Positions 8,086-13,393 of a stretch of DNA of 13,393 bases are shown here, in pieces. The position numbers and the translations under genes are program-made. Within the stretch, counting starts at the first letter, position 1. Every line of letters begins with the position of its first letter. The stretch comes from an uncultured Ruminococcus sp. Its GTDB lineage: Bacteria; Bacillota; Clostridia; Oscillospirales; Ruminococcaceae. The notes beneath the pieces were generated by a model that was not told the origin of the DNA, made no database searches, and saw nothing but the letters and a program-made list of their open reading frames with translations. The DNA is taken from positions 1 through 13,393 of the forward strand of contig CALCRR010000058.1 of assembly GCA_937894495.1 (NCBI GenBank), written 5' to 3'.

Positions 8086-8134
8086 TTTCATTACCCTCTT
8101 TATGTTATTTTATCAGGCTGAGTCACTGCAAAGC

Positions 8135-8815
8135 CTATTGTTTTTTCTTTTTATTCTTGATGAAGCTGTCAGCCAGCAGAAAAGCTCCTCCCATAAGCAG
8201 GGGCAGGCTGTATATCCACCAGTATCTTCTGCCGCTGATATTTTTTATCTCGATATAGTACAGCGAAAGATTATCCTCGCTCAGCTCCTCCATAGCGTCG
8301 GTCCTGTAATAAGCGCCCTTGTAGGTATCCTTCCAGCTTTCGAGAAAATCCTTTATGCGCTTATCGTTCTTGCTGCTGCGTGTGATAACTCCGTCAAACT
8401 CATAGACATCGTTCATATACCGAAAATCCACGAACCTGCCGCTGGATATCTGCAAAAATATATCGGTGCTCTCAAACTCGTCGATAAGCATACAGATATA
8501 CTTGCCCGTCCCCGGGGCTGCATTGGTGACGAACATGGCTGTCACCGCGTCCTCAGAGGTGGTCTTTGAGTCCTCGCTGTATATCATAAGCGGGGCGGTC
8601 CGGTTATCCTCCCCCTCCACCAGAGGACCCCAGGACACCCCCTCAAAGCTGCCCTTTACATAGGTGCCGCTTTTTAAATCCTTAGCCTTCAGCTGCGATA
8701 TATCCTTTCTGTTATCAACACCTGCCCTAACGGCAAGCCCGAATATCAGCGCCGCCAAGCCCAGCACCAGCATTACCGCTGCGCCTATGCGCTGGGTCTT
8801 TATCTTCTTTTTCAT
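8135..8815 (-). CDS. Two-span membrane protein of unknown function (226 aa)
   Basis: I do not recognise this family. The product has a basic N-terminus, a hydrophobic span at about residues 10-29, an extracytoplasmic domain of about 165 residues, a second span at about 198-219, and a very basic tail ending KNKKKKQ. The positive ends point to both termini inside and the middle domain outside. The outer domain contains GTYVKGSFEGVSWGP and later TGKYICMLID and FDGVITRSSK, which look like beta-strand sequence; no catalytic motif is evident. GAGG at 8826-8829 lies about 10 bases ahead of the ATG. It follows the 249-aa unknown by 32 bases, and the two may work together. Gene reality is well supported by length, context and ribosome binding site. 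Confidence 0.78.
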   Translation of the reverse strand: MKKKIKTQRIGAAVMLVLGLAALIFGLAVRAGVDNRKDISQLKAKDLKSGTYVKGSFEGVSWGPLVEGEDNRTAPLMIYSEDSKTTSEDAVTAMFVTNAAPGTGKYICMLIDEFESTDIFLQISSGRFVDFRYMNDVYEFDGVITRSSKNDKRIKDFLESWKDTYKGAYYRTDAMEELSEDNLSLYYIEIKNISGRRYWWIYSLPLLMGGAFLLADSFIKNKKKKQ

Positions 8816-8847
8816 AGCTATGTCCTCGTTGGGGGCTTTACCCCATA

Positions 8848-9597
8848 TCAGTCATTGCCGCTGCCTATGAGCGTTTCGGTATAGGTCTCGGCTATCCTGT
8901 CAAGGGCAGCCACCAGCTGAGCTTCCAGCGAAGTTCCCTGTATCTTCGGGTCATACCTCACATACAAAAGCGAGTCCTTCCAGTAATCCACACGGTCAAA
9001 GGCATAAAAGTAAATTATCTTGCCGTCATACATGGTGAGCTTTGCAAAGCCCTTTACGTAAAATCTGCCGCTCAAAGGGGTCACTCCCCATGCGCCGTTT
9101 ATGCTGCCCGTATTCTTAAACTCTGCGCCGTACCCCATTCTGGAGTTATAGTCCTCTATGAGAATTATAGGCTCGTTCAGGTCGGACTCAAAGGTATCGG
9201 GGTCTGAGTCGGGGGCGTACTGGAAAGCCACAGGCACCTCTGCCGCTCCCGTATCAAAGTCGATAAAATCGCCGCTTATCTTAAAGCTTATCTCATACTT
9301 GCTGTCATCGCCGTATTCGGTGGTCTTATACTCATACTCAGGCTTAGGCGCAGCAGGTGCGTCATACCTGCCATTACCGCTGACAGCGCTGACGGGTGCA
9401 GGCTGGCTGCTTGCCCCACTGCCCTCATTCGCATAATGGGCAGCGTCCGCCTCTGCCTGTCTGTCTGCCTTTTGCGCCCACTGCTCCATGCTGTTAAAGG
9501 TCTTGTTCTCCCTGAGCTTCTGCTCGGTGATATTCTCCCCCTTCTCGCCGATGACCGCCTTGGCAACGTCTTTTAAAAGTCCGTCTAAAAGTCCCAT
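8848..9597 (-). CDS. Protein of unknown function with amphipathic N-terminus (249 aa)
   Basis: I do not recognise this family. The N-terminus (MGLLDGLLKDVAKAVIGE) reads as an amphipathic helix that could touch a membrane or partner protein; there is no signal peptide and no membrane span. Residues about 20-55 are charged and likely helical, 56-90 form an Ala/Pro/Ser/Gly-rich linker, and 90-249 form a separate domain rich in aromatic and acidic residues with probable beta strands (YEISFKISGDFIDFD, GRFYVKGFAKLTMYDGKIIYFYAF) ending in a helix. The ATG has GGGGGAG at 9604-9610, which directly abuts the glcK stop codon, so translation is probably coupled to glcK. The following gene encodes a two-span membrane protein. 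Confidence 0.78.
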   Translation of the reverse strand: MGLLDGLLKDVAKAVIGEKGENITEQKLRENKTFNSMEQWAQKADRQAEADAAHYANEGSGASSQPAPVSAVSGNGRYDAPAAPKPEYEYKTTEYGDDSKYEISFKISGDFIDFDTGAAEVPVAFQYAPDSDPDTFESDLNEPIILIEDYNSRMGYGAEFKNTGSINGAWGVTPLSGRFYVKGFAKLTMYDGKIIYFYAFDRVDYWKDSLLYVRYDPKIQGTSLEAQLVAALDRIAETYTETLIGSGND

Positions 9598-9610
9598 ATC
9601 AAGCTCCCCC

Positions 9611-10567
9611 TTATTTATGAGACAGACCTAAGAACGCAGCACCGATTATGCCTGCATCATTGCCAAGCTTTGCAATAACTATCTCGGTGTTTTTCTCGCT
9701 GTTCTTGGTGTATATCTCCTTTGCCACCAGCTCTTTAAGGGGCAAAAGCAGGGGGTCGCCCTCATTGCACACGCCGCCGCCTATGCAGAGCACATCTGGC
9801 TGGAAAATATTTATGGTGTTGGTGATACCGCAGGCAAGATACCTGATATACTTATCAACTACCTCCTTGCCCGACCTGTCGCCTGCTCTCATAGCGTTAA
9901 AGGCTGTTCTGGCAGATACCTTGCCGTCCTCCTCATTCATCTTCCACATTACCGATGACTTATCCTCCAGCATAGCCTCTCTGGTCATTCTAACAAGACC
10001 CGTAGCCGAGGAGAATACCTCAAAGCAGCCCTTTCTGCCGCAGGTACACTCGGGACCGTTGGGGTCGATCACTGTATGACCTATCTCAGCCCCTGCAAAG
10101 TTAAAGCCCGAGTATATCTTTTTATTGATGATTATACCGCCGCCGACGCCTGTGCCAAGGGTTATGCACACCGCATCGTTAGCTCCCTTTGCAGCGCCTG
10201 CCACAAACTCGCCGTAAGCCGCAGCATTGGCGTCATTCTCAACATAGCAGGGCTTGTCGATGTGCGTTCTCATAAGCTTTACCACAGGGAAGTTGAGAAA
10301 GCCCAGGTTGTTTGAATACTCGATTATACCCGTTTCGGAATTTGCCGTACCCGGGGTGCCTATACCAACGCTCTCGATATCGTCAAGGCTGAGCCCTGCG
10401 TTCTCCACAGCTTCAAGAGCCACCTTAGCCATATCTGCGCATATCTCCTCGGCAGGTCTTGGCAGATTGGTCTTGCAGGTCGCCTTTGCGACTATCTCAA
10501 ACTCCTCGCTGACAACGCCTGCCTTTATGTTGGTGCCGCCCAGGTCGATACCTATGTAATACTTCAT
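9611..10567 (-). CDS. glcK: ROK-family glucokinase
   Basis: The protein (318 aa, typical of ROK glucokinases) phosphorylates glucose, and possibly mannose, with ATP in the cytosol. Visible motifs are the ATP phosphate-binding DLGGTN (8-13), GIGTPG (68-73), the sugar-binding and catalytic VENDAN (109-114, with D112), LGTGVGGG (137-144), EIGHTVI (161-167) with zinc ligand H164, and the ROK zinc motif CTCGRKGCFE (C174, C176, C181). No DNA-binding domain precedes the kinase, so it is an enzyme rather than a NagC/XylR-type repressor. Strict substrate choice cannot be read from sequence; its partner manA suggests hexoses released from glucan or mannan. GGAGG (10575-10579) lies inside the last codons of the 62-aa membrane protein gene. 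Confidence 0.93.
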   Translation of the reverse strand: MKYYIGIDLGGTNIKAGVVSEEFEIVAKATCKTNLPRPAEEICADMAKVALEAVENAGLSLDDIESVGIGTPGTANSETGIIEYSNNLGFLNFPVVKLMRTHIDKPCYVENDANAAAYGEFVAGAAKGANDAVCITLGTGVGGGIIINKKIYSGFNFAGAEIGHTVIDPNGPECTCGRKGCFEVFSSATGLVRMTREAMLEDKSSVMWKMNEEDGKVSARTAFNAMRAGDRSGKEVVDKYIRYLACGITNTINIFQPDVLCIGGGVCNEGDPLLLPLKELVAKEIYTKNSEKNTEIVIAKLGNDAGIIGAAFLGLSHK

Positions 10568-10569
10568 TT

Positions 10570-10758
10570 TTATTCCTCCGCTTCCTCTTTTTCGGTAATA
10601 TATCTGAATATCTCGACGCAGAGCTGCCCTGTCATAAAGCCTGCCATTGCCGAAAATGTGCGTTTCAGATTTTTATTGTCTGCCGTCAGCATAGCTGCGA
10701 TATATGCCACAGCTGCGATGGCAGGGCTGATGATAGTAAGTATGGTCTTTTTATTCAT
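10570..10758 (-). CDS. Small membrane protein (62 aa), unknown
   Basis: This small gene lies between manA (15-base gap) and glcK (2-base gap). It has one clear hydrophobic span at about residues 5-24 (TILTIISPAIAAVAYIAAML), a basic patch, a second weaker hydrophobic stretch (about 33-52) and an acidic end (TEKEEAEE). A GTG at 10765-10767 in frame is possible but lies inside the ribosome binding site; the ATG at 10756-10758 has GAGGTGG (10764-10770) about 5 bases ahead and is preferred. I do not recognise it. Tight packing with its own ribosome binding site, which glcK in turn depends on, supports it being real. It could be a membrane partner in sugar metabolism, but that is a guess. Confidence 0.7.
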   Translation of the reverse strand: MNKKTILTIISPAIAAVAYIAAMLTADNKNLKRTFSAMAGFMTGQLCVEIFRYITEKEEAEE

Positions 10759-10773
10759 ATTGCCCACCTCTTA

Positions 10774-11727
10774 TCACACCTCTGAGAGCACTGCCTTTGC
10801 GCTGCCCTCAACAGTAAAGCTGCCTGCGTCGGCGCTTATAAAAATGCTGTCGCCCTTTTTGAACTCAACAGTGTCCTCACCGACTACCCTGCCGCTGCCC
10901 TCCAGGATAAGCAGGTGCTTGAAGCTGCTGCCGTCTGCTTTCAGCTCAGCCTTGTCCTTGATATCCAGCACATAGGTAGTGAAATACTCGCAGCTTGCCA
11001 TGAGCTTTGAGCTGTAGCCCTCATGCTCCTCCACGGGAGTATCGGGGTACTGCTGTGCAGGTGCCAGCCTGGTCACGTCCTTAGCCTTTTCAACGTGCAG
11101 CTCTCTGGGCTTGCCGTCCTTGCCCACTCTGCCGTAGTCATATATACGGTAGGTGGTATTTGAGTTCTGCTGTATCTCGGCAATAAGAATACCCTTGCCG
11201 ATAGCGTGGAGCGTTCCCGAGCGGATAAAGAAAACATCGCCCTTGTGAACAGGCACGTTATTTGTTACCTCCAGCAGAGTATTATTTGCTATCCTCTCGG
11301 CAAACTCGTCCTTTGATATCTCGTGCTTGAAGCCGTAGAGCAGCTCTGCCCCCTCGTCACAGTCCACCACATACCACATCTCGGTCTTGCCGTACTCCCC
11401 CTCGACTCTTTGTGCATACTCATTATCGGGGTGTACCTGCACCGACAGGTTATCCTTAGCGTCGATAAGCTTTATAAGTATGGGGAACTCCTCAAAGCGC
11501 CGGCAGTTTGTGCCAAGCACCTCTTTGCCTGCCTTTTCTATATACTCAGCCAGCGTCAGCCCCGAAAACTCGCCGCCGTCAACAACGCTTGCGCCGTCCT
11601 TATGGCATGAAAGCTCCCAGCTCTCAGCCACCTTATCATAATCACAGTCCTTGCCGTACTCGTCCCTGAGCCTTGTGCCGCCCCAGAGATAGTCCTTGAA
11701 AGCAGGTTTAAGCTTGAATATTGCCAT
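10774..11727 (-). CDS. manA: Mannose-6-phosphate isomerase, class I
   Basis: ManA interconverts mannose 6-phosphate and fructose 6-phosphate in the cytosol using zinc. The 317 aa match the short bacterial (B. subtilis ManA-type) class I cupin enzymes. Visible motifs are YLWGGTRL (13-20), VAESWELS (33-40), SVQVHPDN (95-102), GKTEMWYV (113-120), GTLHAIGKGI (171-180) and TTYRIYDYGR (191-200). Zinc ligands by family pattern are H99, E116 and H174; R194 is the conserved active-site arginine. GGAGG at 11737-11741 precedes the ATG by 9 bases. It is the first gene after the promoter at 11788-11816 and heads the minus-strand run. Together with glcK it routes free hexoses into glycolysis. Confidence 0.96.
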   Translation of the reverse strand: MAIFKLKPAFKDYLWGGTRLRDEYGKDCDYDKVAESWELSCHKDGASVVDGGEFSGLTLAEYIEKAGKEVLGTNCRRFEEFPILIKLIDAKDNLSVQVHPDNEYAQRVEGEYGKTEMWYVVDCDEGAELLYGFKHEISKDEFAERIANNTLLEVTNNVPVHKGDVFFIRSGTLHAIGKGILIAEIQQNSNTTYRIYDYGRVGKDGKPRELHVEKAKDVTRLAPAQQYPDTPVEEHEGYSSKLMASCEYFTTYVLDIKDKAELKADGSSFKHLLILEGSGRVVGEDTVEFKKGDSIFISADAGSFTVEGSAKAVLSEV

Positions 11728-11748
11728 GTTTTATTACCTCCGTTATCC

Positions 11749-11766
11749 GTTCACCCCACTGTGAAC
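11749..11766. promoter_or_regulatory. Inverted repeat in the manA leader
   Basis: GTTCAC and GTGAAC form a perfect 6-bp inverted repeat separated by six bases. It lies about 15 bases downstream of the predicted transcription start and 7 bases before the manA ribosome binding site. The position suits an operator or a small RNA hairpin. No regulator can be assigned from sequence. Confidence 0.5.
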
Positions 11767-11787
11767 AACTATAATATGCCACTTATA

Positions 11788-11816
11788 ATCATACCACAAA
11801 ACCGCCTTTAAGTCAA
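11788..11816 (-). promoter_or_regulatory. Sigma-A promoter of manA and the downstream run
   Basis: On the minus strand TTGACT (11811-11816) and TATGAT (11788-11793) are separated by exactly 17 bases. Each hexamer matches the vegetative consensus at five of six positions. Predicted start is near 11781, giving a leader of about 54 bases that holds the inverted repeat and ribosome binding site of manA. It is the best promoter seen for all twelve minus-strand genes below it. Confidence 0.8.
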
Positions 11817-12069
11817 TAAATTTTCACAAAAAAACCATGGAAATCAATTTTTGCTATCCTTTTTTTCGGGCACGCACTTCTTGCCTCTTGCTCAGAGAAA
11901 ACGATTTTGATAAAACATCGCCTTTTTGTATATTCCCCCGCTGGCGGCGAGCATACACTATGCACATAAAATTCCCTGCGGTCGCACCTGTTCATACGAC
12001 TATATCATTCAAAATAAACAAAATGAAATTTCCGCACTTCTTGCCTCTTGCTTCTTACCTCTTGCCTCT
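11817..12069. other. Gene-free region with short repeats between manA and the degV-family gene
   Basis: No open frame here has a ribosome binding site or recognisable product. Two copies of a 20-base direct repeat (11873-11892 and 12033-12052) bracket about 140 bases of mixed composition that include a CCCCCGCTGGCGGCG patch. The copies run into heptamer repeats. The whole may be a dispersed intergenic element of this species, which the window alone cannot prove. Confidence 0.45.
11873..11892 (+). repeat. 20-base direct repeat, copy 1
   Basis: This copy (CGCACTTCTTGCCTCTTGCT) is identical to bases 12033-12052. It contains two heptamer units (CTTCTTG, CCTCTTG) of the type that is longer at 12037-12070. 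Confidence 0.8.
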
Positions 12070-12070
12070 A
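12037..12070 (+). repeat. Heptamer repeat array, left side of the degV-family gene
   Basis: Nearly five tandem heptamers of the pattern C(T/C)TCTT(G/A) run without interruption: CTTCTTG, CCTCTTG, CTTCTTA, CCTCTTG, CCTCTA. Bases 12038-12069 form an inverted pair with 13136-13167, matching at 31 of 32 positions. The array abuts the T-tract of the degV-family gene terminator, and its start overlaps copy 2 of the 20-base repeat (12033-12052). Confidence 0.85.
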
Positions 12071-12101
12071 AAAAAAGAAGAAGCCCGAAGCACGGACCTC
12101 T
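12070..12101 (-). terminator. Intrinsic terminator of the degV-family gene
   Basis: On the minus strand a 9-bp stem with two G-U pairs (12093-12101 with 12079-12087) and a 5-base loop is followed by TCTTTTTTT. It begins 20 bases after the gene's stop codon, as expected of a rho-independent terminator. Confidence 0.85.
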
Positions 12102-12120
12102 CCCCTTGTTATCAAACCAT

Positions 12121-12987
12121 TTACCTGTACTCTCCCATAAAGAACAGCGCCAGTGTGCCGGGACCCGAGTGGGCGCCGATAACGGGACCCGTGTAATTGA
12201 CTATCACCTCGGTATCCTTGCCAAATATATCCTTCATCATCTTAACGGCATACTCAGCGTCCTCGATACAGTCGCCGTGGCTGAGTGCCACCACCTTGTT
12301 CTCATGATCGCCCTTGCGTTCCTTTATCATCTCGCCCAGCTTGTTGATAGACTGCTTTCTGCCCCTAACCTTGCCCTGGGGGATAAGATGACCGTCGTTA
12401 TCCACATTGAGCACGGGCTTTATGTTCATAACAGTTCCTGCAATGGCAGCCGCTCTTGAAACTCTGCCGCCCCTGAAAAGATATTTAAGGTCATCTACCG
12501 TAAACACGTGGCAAAGGTGGTATCTTGTCACCTCCAGCCAGTCAGCCAGGCGGTCGATATCCATGCCCTCACGCTTTTTCTTCTCGGCATAATAAAGCAG
12601 CAGACCCTCGCCCGAGGAAGCGCACAGCGAGTCAACTATCCTTATCTTTGCATCGGGATATTTTTCAAGCAGGGTATCTCTTGCTATCAGTGAGCTGCTG
12701 TAGCTGCCGCTGAGCCCCGAGGAAAACGCCAGATAGAGGATATCATAGCCTTTTTTCAGCTCCTCCTCCCAGACATCTATATACACGCCTGTGGATATCT
12801 GCGATGTTTTGGTGGTCGCACCGGCTCTCATGCGCTTATAAAACTCCTGCATTGAGATATTGTCGTTAGTAAAGCTCTCGCCGTCCACCTCAAAAACCAG
12901 CTGTAATATTTTAGCGTCCATTTTAGCCAGCACATCGCTGTTAAGGTCGCAGGTGGAGTCACAATACAAAATATAAGGTCTGTTCAT
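12121..12987 (-). CDS. DegV family protein (FakB-like fatty-acid-binding)
   Basis: The 288-aa product has the full DegV pattern: CDST (9-12), TSQIS (61-65), SSGLSGSY (89-96), FRGGRVS (171-177), NIKPVL (188-193) and GPVIGAHSGPGTLALFF (267-283). Family members bind one fatty acid and, as FakB, present it to the kinase FakA for phosphorylation before phospholipid synthesis. No fakA is in the window, so the lipid and partner are unknown. The frame extends up to 13038, but the chosen ATG (12985-12987) has GGGAGGG (12994-13000) 6 bases ahead. A promoter with its -10 at 13027-13032 would start the RNA inside the longer frame, which rules the upstream start out. The gene has its own promoter and terminator, so it is probably monocistronic. 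Confidence 0.93.
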   Translation of the reverse strand: MNRPYILYCDSTCDLNSDVLAKMDAKILQLVFEVDGESFTNDNISMQEFYKRMRAGATTKTSQISTGVYIDVWEEELKKGYDILYLAFSSGLSGSYSSSLIARDTLLEKYPDAKIRIVDSLCASSGEGLLLYYAEKKKREGMDIDRLADWLEVTRYHLCHVFTVDDLKYLFRGGRVSRAAAIAGTVMNIKPVLNVDNDGHLIPQGKVRGRKQSINKLGEMIKERKGDHENKVVALSHGDCIEDAEYAVKMMKDIFGKDTEVIVNYTGPVIGAHSGPGTLALFFMGEYR

Positions 12988-13026
12988 ATCAAGCCCTCCC
13001 AAGCTGATGATTTTATCGCTGCTACA

Positions 13027-13055
13027 AGTATAACACATTTTTCACATTCTGTAAC
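13027..13055 (-). promoter_or_regulatory. Promoter of the degV-family gene
   Basis: On the minus strand GTTACA (13050-13055, four of six consensus matches) and TATACT (13027-13032, five of six) are separated by exactly 17 bases. Predicted start is near 13020, about 33 bases before the start codon. Confidence 0.7.
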
Positions 13056-13393
13056 GGTTTTTTCAAAAATACTTTTGTAAATTTTTATTTAATACCCTAA
13101 AGCGTTTAAACAAAAATGCGACAGTTGTCCAAAAAAGAGGCAAGAGGCAAGAAGCAAGAGGCAAGAAAACCGTTTTAAAAAATTTTGCGGTAAAACGCAC
13201 TAAAACTCGTTTACAAGGTTGGTGCAGTCGGGTGCAGGATTTATATTTTGCTGTGGTTTTAGGGTATGCGCCTTGAAAACTACCCACAGCTTTAGTGGGG
13301 GGGAAATAAATTCTGATCAAAATTACCTACAGCGCACCAAGTCAACATTTGGCAGGGTTGGCGCAGCCATCAAAATAATAGCAGCCACAAAAG
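13056..13393. other. Right-end region without a supported gene
   Basis: This stretch is AT-rich near 13060-13130, then holds a heptamer repeat and mixed sequence with several short partly repeated bits, such as TACCCTAAA at 13093-13101 inverted at 13258-13266. No frame has a ribosome binding site or recognisable product. Confidence 0.6.
13136..13167 (-). repeat. Heptamer repeat array, right side of the degV-family gene
   Basis: Tandem heptamers GAGGCAA, GAGGCAA, GAAGCAA, GAGGCAA run from 13137 to 13164. Read on the minus strand, 13136-13167 matches 12038-12069 at 31 of 32 bases. An A-tract (13131-13136) borders it on the side facing the gene, as an A-tract does for the left copy. Confidence 0.85.

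Noticed and set aside
8092..8134. Promoter directly before ilvD (TTGCAG with TAACAT, 18-base spacing)
   Set aside because: Both hexamers match the consensus poorly, so it is not supported over read-through.
8115..8136. Small hairpin (AGGCT/AGCCT) between the 226-aa gene and ilvD as a terminator
   Set aside because: The stem is only 5 bp with a 12-base loop and no T-tract follows.
11813..11995. 60-codon minus-strand frame before manA
   Set aside because: It overlaps the manA -35 region, has no ribosome binding site, and reads through repeat sequence.
11837..12196. 119-codon plus-strand frame across the repeats and degV terminator
   Set aside because: Its later part translates the heptamer array into a low-complexity LPLAS pattern and then overlaps the antisense end of the degV-family gene.
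13063..13320. 85-codon minus-strand frame at the right end
   Set aside because: It translates the heptamer array, lacks a ribosome binding site and overlaps no recognisable domain.
13323..13391. Possible last 22 codons of a minus-strand gene entering from the right edge (stop at 13323-13325)
   Set aside because: The open stretch is too short to distinguish from chance, and no terminator follows it.

Overview
The window looks like chromosomal DNA of an anaerobic Clostridia, most likely a Ruminococcus or close Oscillospiraceae relative. This is an inference from gene content and style. The evidence is an NAD-linked PyrK/PyrD (class IB) dihydroorotate dehydrogenase, a short Gram-positive-type PyrC, a ROK glucokinase next to ManA, a DegV protein, a BspA-type leucine-rich-repeat surface protein, and strong GGAGG-type ribosome binding sites. 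Codon use looks uniform and roughly half GC, and no transposase, integrase, phage gene, CRISPR array, tRNA or rRNA was seen.

Layout. At 1-812 the 3' part of a plus-strand gene encodes a repetitive zinc-ribbon protein whose start lies left of the window. It meets the minus-strand genes at a 12-bp stem terminator (826-862) that can serve both directions. From 11,727 down to 885 every gene is on the minus strand, with gaps of at most about 45 bases. In transcription order they are manA, a 62-aa membrane protein, glcK, a 249-aa unknown, a 226-aa two-span membrane protein, ilvD, a 180-aa membrane-anchored unknown, pyrC, a leucine-rich-repeat membrane protein, pyrF, pyrK and pyrD. A near-consensus promoter (11,788-11,816) lies before manA, and no terminator was found inside the run, so much of it could be one transcript. 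Next comes a gene-free stretch (about 11,817-12,069) with short repeats, then the degV-family gene (12,121-12,987, minus) with its own promoter and terminator. The last 340 bases show no gene.

How the genes fit together. PyrC makes dihydroorotate, PyrK/PyrD oxidise it to orotate using NAD+, and PyrF makes UMP; the aspartate transcarbamylase, carbamoyl-phosphate synthase and PyrE genes are not in the window. ManA and the ROK kinase feed free hexoses into glycolysis. IlvD is an isolated branched-chain amino acid step. These housekeeping enzymes alternate with five membrane-linked or unrecognised proteins, which is the most unusual property of the locus. The second is a 32-bp inverted pair of heptamer repeats (31/32 identical) flanking the degV-family gene. 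I did not find a clearly new defence or mobile system here.
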